From assembly GCA_947568835.1 (NCBI GenBank), contig OX387609.1, positions 315,001 to 379,000 on the forward strand: 64,000 nt of DNA, given 5' to 3'. The position numbers and the translations under genes were made by a program. The notes beneath the pieces were generated by a model. It searched no databases and was not told the origin of the DNA. It saw only the letters and a program-made list of their open reading frames with translations. This DNA comes from Protonemura montana (taxonomy: Eukaryota; Arthropoda; Insecta; Plecoptera; Nemouridae). Below, in pieces: positions 43,901 through 55,739 of this stretch (the first letter of the stretch is position 1; each line of letters opens with the position of its first letter).

Positions 43901-46662
43901 GAGATGAAAGTTAAGCAACACTGCGCTGGGTCAGGTATTGGATGGGTTACCATCATACACATGACCAGTTCTGTTGGGGAGAGAGGTTGGAGGGATGAAA
44001 GTTAAGCAACACTGCGCTGGGTCAGGTATTGGATGGGTTACCATCATACACATGACCAGTTCTGTTGGGGAGAGAGGTTGGAGAGATGAAAGTTAAGCAA
44101 CACTGCGCTGGGTCAGGTATTGGATGGGTTACCATCATACACATGACCAGTTCTGTTGGGGAGAGAGGTTGGAGAGATGAAAGTTAAGCAACACTGCGCT
44201 GGGTCAGGTATTGGATGGGTGACCATCATACACATGACCAGTTCTGTTCGGGAGAGAGGTTGGAGAGATGAAAGTTAAGCAACACTGCGCTGGGTCAGGT
44301 ATTGGATGGGTGACCATCATACACATGACCAGTTCTGTTCGGGAGAGAGGTTGGAGAGATGAAAGTTAAGCAACACTGCGCTGGGTCAGGTATTGGATGG
44401 GTTACCATCATACACATGACCAGTTCTGTTCGGGAGAGAGGTTGGAGGGATGAAAGTTAAGCAACACTGCGCTGGGTCAGGTATTGGATGGGTTACCATC
44501 ATACACATGACCAGTTCTGTTGGGGAGAGAGGTTGGAGAGATGAAAGTTAAGCAACACTGCGCTGGGTCAGGTATTGGATGGGTGACCATCATACACATG
44601 ACCAGTTCTGTTCGGGAGAGAGGTTGGAGAGATGAAAGTTAAGCAACACTGCGCTGGGTCAGGTATTGGATGGGTGACCATCATACACATGACCAGTTCT
44701 GTTCGGGAGAGAGGTTGGAGAGATGAAAGTTAAGCAACACTGCGCTGGGTCAGGTATTGGATGGGTTACCATCATACACATGACCAGTTCTGTTCGGGAG
44801 AGAGGTTGGAGAGATGAAAGTTAAGCAACACTGCGCTGGGTCAGGTATTGGATGGGTGACCATCATACACATGACCAGTTCTGTTCGGGAGAGAGGTTGG
44901 AGAGATGAAAGTTAAGCAACACTGCGCTGGGTCAGGTATTGGATGGGTTACCATCATACACATGACCAGTTCTGTTCGGGAGAGAGGTTGGAGGGATGAA
45001 AGTTAAGCAACACTGCGCTGGGTCAGGTATTGGATGGGTGACCATCATACACATGACCAGTTCTGTTCGGGAGAGAGGTTGGAGGGATGAAAGTTAAGCA
45101 ACACTGCGCTGGGTCAGGTATTGGATGGGTGACCATCATACACATGACCAGTTCTGTTCGGGAGAAAGGTTGGAGGGATGGAAGTTAAGCAACACTGCGC
45201 TGAGTCAGGTATTGGATGGGTGACCATCATACACATGACCAGTTCTGTTCGAGAGAGAGGTTGGAGGGATGGAAGTTAAGCAACACTGCGCTGAGTCAGG
45301 TATTGGATGGGTGACCATCATACACATGACCAGTTCTGTTCGGGAGAGAGGTTGGAGGGATGAAAGTTAAGCAACACTGCACTGGGTCAGGTATTGGATG
45401 GGTGACCATCATACACATGACCAGTTCTCTTAGGGAGAGAGGTTGGAGGGATGAAAGTTAAGCAACACTGCGCTGGGTCAGGTATTGGATGGGTGACCAT
45501 CATACCCATGACCAGTTCTGTTCGGGAGAGAGGTTGGAGGGATGAAAGTTAAGCAACACTGCACTAGGTCAGGTATTGGATGGGTGACCATCATACACAT
45601 GACCAGTTCTGTTGGGAGAGAGGTTGGAGGGATGAAAGTTAAGCAACACTGCGCTGGGTCAGGTATTGGATGGGTGACCATCATACACATGACCAGTTCT
45701 GTTCGGGAGAGAGGTTGGAGGGATGAAAGTTAAGCAACACTGCACTGGGTCAGGTATTGGATGGGTGACCATCATATACATGACCAGTTCTGTTCGGGAG
45801 AGAGGTTGGAGGGATAAAAGTTAAGCAACACTGCACTGGGTCAGGTATTGGATGGGTGACCATCATATACATGACCAGTTCTGTTCGGGAGAGAGGTTGG
45901 AGGGATGAAAGTTAAGCAACACTGCACTGGGTCAGGTATTGGATGGGTGACCATCATACACATGACCAGTACTGTTTGGGAGAGAGGTTGGAGGGATGAA
46001 AGTTAAGCAACACTGCACTGGGTCAGGTATTAGATGGGTGACCATCATACACATGACCAGTTCTGTTTGGGAGAGAGGTTGGAGGGATGAAAGTTAAGCA
46101 ACACTGCACTGGGTCAGGTATTGGATGGGTGACCATCATACACATGACCACTTCTGTTCGGGAGAGAGGTTGGAGGGATGAAAGTTAAGCAACACTGCAC
46201 TGGGTCAGGTATTGGATGGGTGACCATCATACACATGACCAGTTCTGTTTGGGAGAGAGGTTGGAGGGATGAAAGTTAAGCAACACTGCACTGGGTCAGG
46301 TATTGGATGGGTGACCATCATACACATGACCAGTTCTGTTTGGGAGAGAGGTTGGAGGGATGAAAGTTAAGCAACACTGCACTGGGTTAGGTATTGGATG
46401 GGTGACCATCATACACATGACCAGTTCTGTTCGGGAGAGAGGTTGGAGGGATGAAAGTTAAGCAACACTGCACTAGGTCAGGTATTGGATGGGTGACCAT
46501 CATACACATGCCCAGTTCTGTTCGGGAGAGAGGTTGGAGGGATGAAAGTTAAGCAACACTGAACTGGGTCTGGTATTGGATGGGTGACCATCATACACAT
46601 GACCAGTTCTGTTTGGGAGAGAGGTTGGAGGGATGAAAGTTAAGCAACACTGCGCTGGGTCA
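37930..46662 (+). repeat. 4,366-bp higher-order repeat of the 5S monomer array, two copies
   Basis: Marker monomers recur at exact distances. One marker is CATACCCATGACC at about 39,046, 41,138, 43,412 and 45,504: steps 2,092, 2,274 and 2,092. The combined period of 4,366 bp is about 48 monomers. The CATGCCCAG and AACTGGGTCTGG markers at about 42,140-42,205 and 46,507-46,570 show the same period. Copies are almost identical. Confidence 0.9.
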
Positions 46663-47229
46663 GGTATTGGATGGGTGACCATCATACACACGATCAGTTC
46701 TGTTTGGGAGAGAGGTTGGAGGGATGAAAGTTAAGCAACACTGCGCTGGGTCAGGTATTGGATGGGCGACCATCATACACATGACCAGTTCTGCTCGGGA
46801 GAGAGGTTGGAGGGATGAAAGTTAAGCAACACTGTGCTGGGTCAGGTATTGGATGGGTGACCATCATACACATGACCAGTTCTGTTCGGGAGAGAGGTTG
46901 GAGGGATGAAAGTTAAGCAACACTGCGCTGGGTCAGGTATTGGATGGAAGACCATCATACACATGACCAGTTCTGTTCGGGAGAGAGGTTGGAGGGATGA
47001 AAGTTAAGCAACACTGCGCTGGGTCAGGTATTGGATGGGTGACCATCATACACATGACCAGTTCTGTTCGGGAGAGAGGTTGGAGGGATGAAAGTTAAGC
47101 AACACTGCGCTGGGTCAGGTATTGAATGGGTGACCATCATACACATGCCCAGTTCTGTTCGGGAGAGAGGTTGGAGAGATGAAAGTTAAGCAACACTGAA
47201 CTGGGTCAGGTATTGGATGGGTGACCATC

Positions 47230-48360
47230 ATACACATGACCAGTTCTGTTCGGGAGAGAGGTTGGGGGGATGAAAGTTAAGCAACACTGCACTGGGTCAG
47301 GTATTGGATGGGTGACCATCACACACATGACCAGTTCTGTTCGGGAGAGAGGTTGGAGGGATGAAAGTTAAGCAACACTGCACTGGGTCAGGTATTGGAT
47401 GGGTGACCATCACACACATGACCAGTTCTGTTCGGGAGAGAGGTTGGAGGGATGAAAGTTAAGCAACACTGCGCTGGGTCAGGTATTGGATGGGTGACCA
47501 TCATACACATGACCAGTTCTGTTCGGGAGAGAGGTTGGAGGGATGAAAGTTAACCAACACTGGGCTGGGTCAGGTATTGGATTGGTGACCATCTTACACA
47601 TGACCAGTTCTGTTGGGAGAGAGGTTGGAGGGATGAAAGTTAAGCAACACTGCGCTGGGTCAGGTATTGGATGGGTGACTATCATACACATGACCAGTTC
47701 TGTTCGGGAGAGAGGTTGGAGGGATGAAAGTTAAGCAACACTGCACTGGGTCAGGTATTGGATGGGTGACCATCATACAAATGACCAGTTCTGCTCGGGA
47801 GAGAGGTTGGAGGGATGAAAGTTAAGCAACACTGCGCTGGGTCAGGTATTGGATGGGCGACCATCATACACATGACCAGTTCTGTTCGGGAGAGAGGTTG
47901 GGGGGATGAAAGTTAAGCAACACTGCACTGGGTCAGGTATTGGATGGGTGACCATCACACACATGACCAGTTCTGTTCGGGAGAGAGGTTGGAGGGATGA
48001 AAGTTAAGCAACACTGCACTGGGTCAGGTATTGGATGGGTGACCATCACACACATGACCAGTTCTGTTCGGGAGAGAGGTTGGAGGGATGAAAGTTAAGC
48101 AACACTGCGCTGGGTCAGGTATTGGATGGGTGACCATCATACACATGACCAGTTCTGTTCGGGAGAGAGGTTGGAGGGATGAAAGTTAACCAACACTGGG
48201 CTGGGTCAGGTATTGGATTGGTGACCATCTTACACATGACCAGTTCTGTTGGGAGAGAGGTTGGAGGGATGAAAGTTAAGCAACACTGCGCTGGGTCAGG
48301 TATTGGATGGGTGACTATCATACACATGACCAGTTCTGTTCGGGAGAGAGGTTGGAGGGA
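47230..48360 (+). repeat. 636-bp (7-monomer) duplication within the 5S monomer array
   Basis: GGTTGGGGGGATGAAAG occurs near 47,263 and 47,899, and the variant monomers AACCAACACTGGGCTGG and CCATCTTACACATG follow both times at the same spacing. Confidence 0.88.
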
Positions 48361-48842
48361 TGAAAGTTAAGCAACACTGCACTGGGTCAGGTATTGGATG
48401 GGCGACCATCATACACATGACCAGTTCTGTTCGGGAGAGAGGTTGGAGGGATGAAAGTTTAGCAACACTGTGCTGGGTCAGGTATTGGATGGGTGACCAT
48501 CATACACATGACCAGTTCTGTTCGGGAGAGAGGTTGGAGGGATGAAAGTTAGTTCAGCAACTTCACTCGCCTTGCTTATCAACCTCTCGACAGCATGGAT
48601 TTGTGGAGGAATCCTGTTGTTCGAGTTGTACCGTCCTTCGGAAGGGACGTTAAGCCGGTGGTCCCCTTGGTGCTCTTCGACAGGAGTAGGCTACGTGCCG
48701 GCACCGGGTTTCCCCTCCTCCCTTCTAATCTAGGTTAGGTTCATCATCATCCTCATCATCATCCACTCATTCACCGACGCCATTAGACCAGTGCCGCAGG
48801 GCCAGTTGTCAAAACAGTGCGTCGTTAAACACCACAAATAAT

Positions 48843-49186
48843 AAATAATCGAGTTGAGGAATTCCACGCAGCGAGCATGCGCAGTCAGGACTTGTGGCGA
48901 AGAACAATAACAAGAACAAAATGTAGAAATGTTACGATTTGGTATTTTTCGAAGCTATATTGGCTTTTAAACGGGGAAATACGATAGTTAGGCGAATGTC
49001 ACCGTCTACATCTTTCGATTGGTTTTTTCCAACAAATCGATTCGAAGAGGTTTCAAAGCTCTCCGACATACAGAAGCTATAGTTTTAAGATCGTGCTGTG
49101 ACGTCACGAAGTTCGTTCTTGTAATCCTTAGAGAGTCCATACAGCCGTCAATGAAGACGTCTGAGTGATGGCCATCACTTAGAATA
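48843..49186. other. Unassigned sequence
   Basis: Between the SINE tail and the first PLE. It contains a perfect TGACGTCA word near 49,100 (cAMP-response-element type) and GCATGCGCAG near 48,877. Promoter function is only a possibility. Confidence 0.4.
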
Positions 49187-51217
49187 AAGACCCCACAACA
49201 AAATTTAAGAAGAGATTAACAGAATGAGTAGAGAAAGTGCCAATAGAAGAAAAGTTAATCAGAGAATTAGTTCCAAAAGTTTATGGGTTACCAAAAATTC
49301 ACAAAATAGATTGGGAAAAGCAGAGGATAGTTGAGAAGAGATACAAGTGCTAATGCAACTAGTAATCAGTGTGATAGGTGCACCAGCACATGAAATAGCT
49401 AGAACCATAGGAAAGACCTTGAGAGAACTAGTGGTGAAGGCTAAATAATTTGCAAAGAATTCTCAAGACTTTTTATCAAAGGTAAAACAGGTACATTTGT
49501 AGAAGGAGATATGCTGGTTAGTTTAGATGTTGTTGGACTCTTTAGTAACATTCCATTTAACAAAACAATAAGAATTTTGAAGACAAATAATAGAAAGTTT
49601 AGGCTACGTTAATCAATTTGATAGAAGAATGTTTAAAGTGCAATTATTTCTTATGGGACGGTCATATTTATCAGCAGAAAGAAGGAATAGCAATGGAGTC
49701 AACTTTATCTCCAGCATTAGCAAATATCTTCATGGATAATCTAGAGACAATAGCGTTGAATAGTGCAGAACTCAAGTCCAGATGCTTCTTCAGATATGTA
49801 GATGACACTTTGTTGGTTTGGCAACATGAGAGAGAATATTTGAATACATTATTAGAACACATGAATAGACAGCATGATAGGATAAAATTCACTATGGAAG
49901 GTAGAAGAGAATAGATGTTCAGCTTTTCTTGATGTTTTGGTTATTAGAAAAGAAGATGGCTCATTAGGGCACAAAGTCTACAAAAATAAAACAAACACAA
50001 CCAGGGTTTTACACGCAGATTCATGTCATCATCCTCGGCAAGAACACGGGGTACTTAACACATTAGCGACAAGATCAGCGAGATTAACAGATGAGGAACA
50101 CTTCGAGGCAGAAAAAGAAACATTTAGGACAATTTTTCAACAGAATGATTATAAAACCAAAGAAATAAGAAGAGTACTTGAAAAAATGAACCGATTAAAA
50201 AATAAAGAAAGTAGGAAAGTCAATTCTGAGACAGTTGAAAAGGGAATTAGTGAAAACAGTTTAGATGAAATCAAATCCATCGCAGTTTTACCATATGTAC
50301 CTAAGATAGGAGAGAAAATTGAAAAAGTACTGTCAAAAAAGCAGATTTTTACAGCATTTAGGGCAGATAGAAAAATAAGTACAATGGTAAGACCAGTGAA
50401 GGATCAGATTCCATTAGAATGCAAAGGCATCTATGAGGCAAGTTGTGAGTGTGGAAAAGTTTACAAAGGAGAAACAGGTTGGAAAATTAGCACAAGAATC
50501 AAGGAACATGAAAGACACATAAGATTAGCAAAACAATCTTGCATTGTTGGGGAAAAACAAAGCCAGTTGAATCAATCAGCTTGTGCAGAACAGGGGAATG
50601 AGTTTCAACATCACATTGAAATAGACATGGTGAGGATTTTATGTCGAGATGATAGGAAATTCACTAGAAAAGTCAGAGAAGCAATAGAAATTAAAAAACA
50701 GCCCAATAACTTCAATAGAGATGATAGTTTTCAACTTGATAGAGCTTGGGGAACAATTTTACAACAGAATAATAGAATAGAGAATATCAGTGAGGAGACA
50801 GAAGAAATCAGCACAAAGAATCCAGAAGAAAATATTTGGACGAGGAGATTAAGGACTAAATGTAATGAATAAGGAAATTTTGATTGTATTACATAACGTT
50901 AGGACAACCTCGAAAAATTGGCGTTTTTTCCATAGACATAATTAGTTAGTTAAAAAACACCAATGTGTTCGAGTTCTTATTTCAGAAAATACACAATACA
51001 TTATTTTTTAAGTTATTGACCCTGATTATTTTATTTAGTTGCATTTAGGAAGCTTGAACTTGGTAATTGTTATAATTTTATGTGGTTCTTTTGTTATTGG
51101 AAAATTGTCAGGACTGCTCAAACCTCTGAAGAAGTAACTAGTATATGTTACGAAACGTTGGGAAATAAAGTAGCCCTTTACTTAGCATTCAAAACCCAGT
51201 TGAAATAGTTTTTCTAA
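49187..51217 (+). mobile_element. Penelope-like element, copy A (5'-truncated, broken)
   Basis: A PLE identified by its reverse transcriptase and GIY-YIG endonuclease. From left to right: VYGLPKIHKI (PLE RT signature) and DMLVSLDVVGLFSNIP (motif A). Then QQKEGIAMESTLSPALANIF (motif B) and FRYVDDTLLVW (motif C). A 311-codon frame at 49937-50872 covers the linker and the endonuclease (GIYEASCECGKVYKGETG, REAIEIKKQPNNFNRDD). The 3' end carries a hammerhead-like motif and stops at GTTTTTCTAAAA. The N-terminal part of the protein is missing and the coding region has several disruptions, so it is inactive. It continues directly into a 3-kb segment shared with copy B. Confidence 0.92.
51095..51158 (+). 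ncRNA. Hammerhead ribozyme-like motif, PLE copy A
   Basis: Same core as at 13951-14013: GTC, short stem I, CTGAAGA, GTAAC/GTTAC stem II with TAGTATAT loop, GAAAC. No change in the core compared with the fragment at 14 kb. Confidence 0.7.
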
Positions 51218-51558
51218 AAACGTTCCAATATTATTTCTTTTATTGTATTTATTTCTCTTACAAATGTGTATTTGCTGCACTGTGGTAAATTACATACATA
51301 ATAGGTACACATGGAATATTTATTTACAACTTAAGTACATAGACCAACAAATAATTATAATTATGCATACTTAAAAATCTAATATATAATTACAAATATA
51401 GGAACGCAAAATATAATTGGTCGAGTTTTATTTTCTAGCTCGGTGTAATGATTGATTGTAGAAAGTAACTCCCAAGTGTTATCCAAACATAATTATTGTT
51501 TGCCGTCTTAAACACACAGTGATTTACAACATTTTTGTAACATTCTTCTTACTAACAG

Positions 51559-51661
51559 AAAACTATGCGAACGAGCATCGAACCAGGGTCCAGCTACGTC
51601 CTGAAACTAGGCACGAGAGAGATATTTGTATGCTGCCGAACTGGCGGGGTAAAGGATGAAG
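51559..51661 (+). pseudogene. Exon-like segment in duplicated block (copy at 61,322-61,424)
   Basis: Acceptor CTTACTAACAG and donor AAG/GTAATA bound 103 nt with an open frame MRTSIEPGSSYVLKLGTR. Between the two copies most changes alter amino acids (E to T, V to A, C to G), so at least one copy is unconstrained. It could be a fossil exon or chance splice signals. Confidence 0.25.
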
Positions 51662-52907
51662 GTAATACAAATATTAATATCATCATGAATTACTTTGATC
51701 TCAATTACTTTAATTATTTTCTATATTTTATTGAACCTTTGCTTGTTGGTTATAAAACTGGGTGTAAATTAATTATTTTGTATGGTAATATTTATTAATG
51801 AGCCCTGATCGTGTTCAAGCTGAAATAGTTAACCTTTAGTCAACAGTGAAATAGTAAAATATCAACTACTATCGATGTCGTTGTACAATCATCGTTTGAC
51901 AAATAATATACATCATCATCTTTATATTTTCGAAGTTTACCGCGTGAATTGGATACGACATTTATTTTTTATCAGTTGGAAGCCCTGCAGAATAGCCTGG
52001 AAAGAGCTACCTTCACGCGGCATTGCAAGCGTGCTGGCTAGTTTTATTTAACTCCAATATTCTTCTAAATTACGGTACTTTGTCATTGAGAGTATTCCTG
52101 GACTGATTCTGCAAAGTTTCTCAGCCTATGAGATTGACTATTTTAAACTTGTTTGGGTAAGTCTCCTGACATTGTTGTTATTCAATCTAGTAGGGTTACG
52201 CCTAGGTTATGTCAGAGATAAAGGATAGCTTATGGCCTACATCGCCGTTTTACGTGTAGAAATAAATTCCTTGCCAGGCGATGGTGTCCTATAGCTTTCT
52301 GTAAGAATCGGAACCTTTGCTGCGATGCCGTTGAACAATCGGAGCATGGGTACCGGATCATCTAATTGAACGCTTAATTTCTCTTCACCAACCGTTGCGA
52401 TGCTTTCCATGTTTTAAGGGTGGGTTTGTTTTGCTTCTTGGATACCGCTGATGTCGATTGAAGTGCGAGCTAACGAGATCACAAGGTTGTTCACAATATT
52501 GCTGCCAAGAGACCTGAACTCCGTAATGGAGCAAGTCATCTTTATGACTGGCAATACTTGCGATTGCAATTCAGGCAATAGACTATGGAACTGCAATCCT
52601 CTATAGGTGACTCTTTATGCTATTCCTGACTATTCTGTCTGTAATTTCTGTCTGCTGAAGTTTTCAACTGCCTTCCTGGAAGACTTAATGTTGAATCGTG
52701 TTGCTGACATAGTTGCTGGCTGACAAGCTTCAGATTGCAGCTTCATCTGGGTGAACTGTTCATATTTTGCCCAATTGAAGCAATATTGATATATTTTGTA
52801 TACAATAATTTTTTATCCAGCTTTGTTTCCCTACTCTGGTTGGTGGTTATCCTATTGTTTTATGGGCACTGAGCCCAATACTAATATTGTTTCAATCATT
52901 TTTGCAG

Positions 52908-53002
52908 CACCAGTACTCAGTCAAACAGCTGGCATGAAACCTGGTTTGGAAAACCTACTCCAGACTGAGAATGAGTTCATAAAAAAACTCAAAAATGTTT
53001 AA
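52908..53002 (+). CDS. Candidate terminal exon in duplicated block (copy at 62,661-62,755)
   Basis: Acceptor ATCATTTTTGCAG, then a frame reading QTAGMKPGLENLLQTENEFI followed by KKLKNV and a stop. The two copies share the stop and most residues, with two replacements near the start and one silent change. Function unknown. Confidence 0.33.
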
Positions 53003-53661
53003 AATAAGCAAACATCCACGCAAACATCACCTCGAGAAGACTTCATCTAGTAGTCACTGTCTATATACTCAGACCCAATTTCTCTCTAAACATCTGTGGT
53101 GAGTCCTCTATAATTAACTCTATTTCAACTCTGTATTTATATTCAATTTAAATAACTCTAAACTATTTTCAATCTCTGTATTATCTCGGCAACACTGATG
53201 GAACCTAAAAAGAACCTAAAAAGTAGATGTTTGTCTACATTTTAGGTTCCTTGTCAAGACTGCAGTCAATTAAAATACCTTTTCACACAACCCCATCTAC
53301 CCACGACTGTGAACCACTTCACCAATCCATATATTTGTTTATTTTTAACTGTTTTTGTAATAGTTTCTTAACATGGTAGCATTTTAGATCTTAGAATATA
53401 TCTTTTAACTTCCTAAAACTATAAACATTCTTTATCACCTGTTTCCAATCACTTAAACCCATTCCACTCATAACTTCTATCTAAAATTCCAATCACTTTC
53501 CCAATTAGTCTTACCATTAGTCTCCCCATTAGCTTTTATTCATGTCCATTTTACTATATGTCTGCCAAATAAACAATTTTTTTATGTTTGATTGTTAGGC
53601 CTGGAATTTACTCAATGCAGTTTATGTTTAGGTATTAATTGGTTCTTTGTTTCTGTTCCAG

Positions 53662-53767
53662 CAAGCCCAGCTCAAGGATGGCTACTAGCACCAGCAACAC
53701 TGCATGCATTAGAGATTCAAGAACCACCAACTCACTTGCTACTGCTATCAATACAACTTAACACAAG
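53662..53767 (+). CDS. Candidate internal exon in duplicated block (copy at 63,416-63,521)
   Basis: Acceptor TTGTTTCTGTTCCAG is strong and the donor AAG/GTTAGT is good. The 106-nt exon has an open frame SPAQGWLLAPATLHALEIQE followed by PPTHLLLLSIQLNTR. The single base that differs between the two copies is silent in this frame. The protein is not recognised. Confidence 0.38.
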
Positions 53768-54417
53768 GTTAGTTGAAGTTCATACAATTGCTCTGATGAG
53801 AAACCAACACAAAGCTATCGATGTCTGAGTCATGAATTCTTTCTTCTAGATTGCTGTCAACGGCTGCTGGAGACCTGCTCTTGTGAAAGACCAACAACAG
53901 CGACTGTCCCCAAGGTTCCTTTAAAAAAGCATGTCCTGTCTACTGAAGGGGAGAAATTCAGAGCAATGCTAGATATCAATATTTTAACAATTGTCACTAT
54001 TGTTTACCTCAATTGAATAAGAATTTCAAGAGCACTCATTTTACAACTAATTCTAGACAAAGACAGTTTGACCTTAATTTAGTAAACAAATCTTTCTGTA
54101 TTTACCTATAAGAGTGCCTTTTCTAGATACTGCCTAAGAGAGTGCATGCCAGGCATGTTTGAACCAGCCTTTAGCCAGTTTTAACCAGACGATGAGCATG
54201 TCATGACATTTGCAAAGGGATTTTTGAAAAATGAACCAGATATAAGCCCTGCGACACATTTTTTTATCGCTAATTTTGTTAAATTTTCTGTTCTAGGCTA
54301 GGTTAGATTCATCATCATCCACTCATTCACTGACGCATTCACTCATTCTCCTTCAGAGTTGCCAGTCTGGCACAGTTGGCTATCCTGACTTGTCTTAATG
54401 TTTTCCTTATTTTGCAG

Positions 54418-54558
54418 GTTGGTGTTCCCTCCCCTCTTGGTCGTGAAAGTCGACCCGCTGCCCCAGCGGAAGGAGAACTTGACTGGGGAAACATGGATCT
54501 ACATTTACTCAAGACCAGCAACTTTGTCTACTTTCTGTCCCTCGGGGAGAAAAGCAAG
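54418..54558 (+). CDS. Candidate internal exon, unrecognised protein
   Basis: Acceptor CCTTATTTTGCAG, then exactly 47 codons (VGVPSPLGRESRPAAPAEGE, LDWGNMDLHLLKTSNFVYFL, SLGEKSK), then a weak donor GTTTTT. A multiple of three with an amphipathic, low-stop composition favours coding. A second frame is open across it, however, and no partner exon is assigned. Confidence 0.33.
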
Positions 54559-54722
54559 GTTTTTATTTGACAACCGTGTTCGATTCTCGGCATCGGAAGA
54601 AAAAGGCGTAGTTATATACGACAATATAAGCGTTGTTAGGAATTTAACAATCGCAGGATAAGAAGCAAAAGGTCACTGGGATAGAGATCTCTGGAAACTG
54701 TCAGCTGACTACTTTCATTGAA

Positions 54723-54838
54723 TTTTTGATCGACCGCGAACTCCCTGCGTCAATGGCGTGGCATCTGCATGGCCTTCCAGACCTAAAGTCTAGACAGTCT
54801 TTAGTTAAGACAGACGATAATTCTGCTGTTTTTTAGCT
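54723..54838 (-). repeat. Dispersed repeat, inverted partner of 1915-2031
   Basis: Reverse complement of the segment near the window start; see that entry. Shared words include GACCTAAAGTCTAGACAGTC and AACTCCCTGCGTCAATGGCG. Confidence 0.8.
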
Positions 54839-55739
54839 CCTTGCGTCATCAGACTCTTGATAACCCAGAGTGACCCTAGAGCAACGGCAATAATGAAGCC
54901 AAGCGAAAACACCACTGAATTTTACTGCACAAAAATTTCGGCAGCGATTGTTGTTCTTGCATGATCTAGGTAATGGCTTACGTTTAATTAGTTCTGGCTT
55001 TGCATCCATTACAGGCAGTTACCTGATTGCTACTTTGCAATCACTATAAAAATATAAGTATATATCCATGTTTCAAATACCAATATCTCTTTTGTTTGCA
55101 CAGGTTCAGGTTTGAAGGTAAAAAATTCCACTGTCTTCTTTAGACAATTATACAGAGTTAATGCACATTCAAGTAAATCCCTGAAGTCTTTATTATTTCT
55201 GACAGTGACAGCTTATAAAAATATCAGATTTGTTATTTATTACGTAGAAATCGAAAGCCACCTCAACAATCTGACCTTACTTCTGAAACGTTATCAATCA
55301 TTAAAACAAACAACACAATACAAGTGGAGATTTAAAAAAAAAGTTAGCCATAAGTAAATTCTTTGTCGATAACATGCTCGATTTGTCGAATTCCAACTTC
55401 AATAAAAATCCAGAAAAAATAGTTTCCATACGAGACTTTCCCCGTAATCACAGGAAGTTGTTTTATTTAATAAAATAAATTTACTTCACCAGGACACCTG
55501 CTTCTGTCTTAGCGTTCAACGAGGAAGCAGCATTGGGTCTGACCAACCTTGTAGCAAAGACGACTCTGGGCTGAATGTTCGATGTCAACATTAGGAAGAT
55601 GATTCGATCCAACCTCGAGTGGCTTGTTTAGCTTCATTCCATGATATCATCCTTCGAAAGGTTGCTATGCAAGAGAAAAATATGAAGCTCGCAGACACCA
55701 CAAGTAAAACACAGGAAATTGACAAAACTCTGCAATATG

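Larger units (their letters stand above)
37303..48842 (+). mobile_element. Giant 5S-derived SINE: about 124 promoter monomers plus SINE body
   Basis: Starts inside box C at GGGTGACCATCATAC without a 5S head. It runs as 91-bp monomers to about 48,551 and passes into the normal SINE body (CGACAGCATGGATTTGTGG, GGGACGTTAAGCCGGTGG, GCCGGCACCGGGTTT). It ends with GTCGTTAAACACCACAAATA. Each monomer holds box A/intermediate element (GTTAAGCAACACTGCGCTGG) and box C (ATTGGATGGGTGACC), plus a 45-bp linker with CAGTTCTGTTCGGGAGAG. The main variants are TGGGTTACC, GAGAGATG, CTGCACTGG and TTGGGGAG. Only the last monomer sits in a normal SINE context. Confidence 0.93.
51218..54246 (+). repeat. 3-kb segment downstream of PLE A, duplicated at 60,982-64,000
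   Basis: Co-linear with 60982-64000 at a few percent divergence with small indels. It contains exon-like pieces on the plus strand, listed separately, and a hairpin at 53,200-53,250 (GGAACCTAAAA and its complement). On the minus strand a 60-codon frame (52414-52596) and its partner (62184-62366) are also alike. No protein is recognised. Confidence 0.93.
54247..55739. other. Unassigned, with SINE scrap
   Basis: 54292-54340 is a fragment of the 5S-SINE 3' part (CTAGGCTAGGTTAGATTC, then CATCATCCACTCATTCAC). The exon-like piece at 54418 and the inverted repeat at 54723 are listed separately. From 54840 to 55739 no gene is recognised. Confidence 0.5.

Noticed and set aside
37303-48551. Many 60-70-residue open frames of the MKVKQHCAGSGIGWV and CMMVTHPIPDPAQ types on both strands
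   Set aside because: They recur with the 91-bp monomer, which is not a multiple of three, and run from one monomer into a stop in the next. They are by-products of 5S-derived DNA.
37303-48551. A genuine 5S rRNA gene cluster
   Set aside because: Monomers lack the 5' third and the 3' stem of 5S rRNA and contain an unrelated linker; only the internal promoter part is kept.
297-48551. CRISPR-like regular repeats
   Set aside because: Units are contiguous with no variable spacers, in a spliced eukaryotic genome.
53200-53250. MicroRNA precursor at the GGAACCTAAAA hairpin
   Set aside because: Stem is interrupted and AT-rich, with a repeated ACCTAAAA word explaining part of the pairing.
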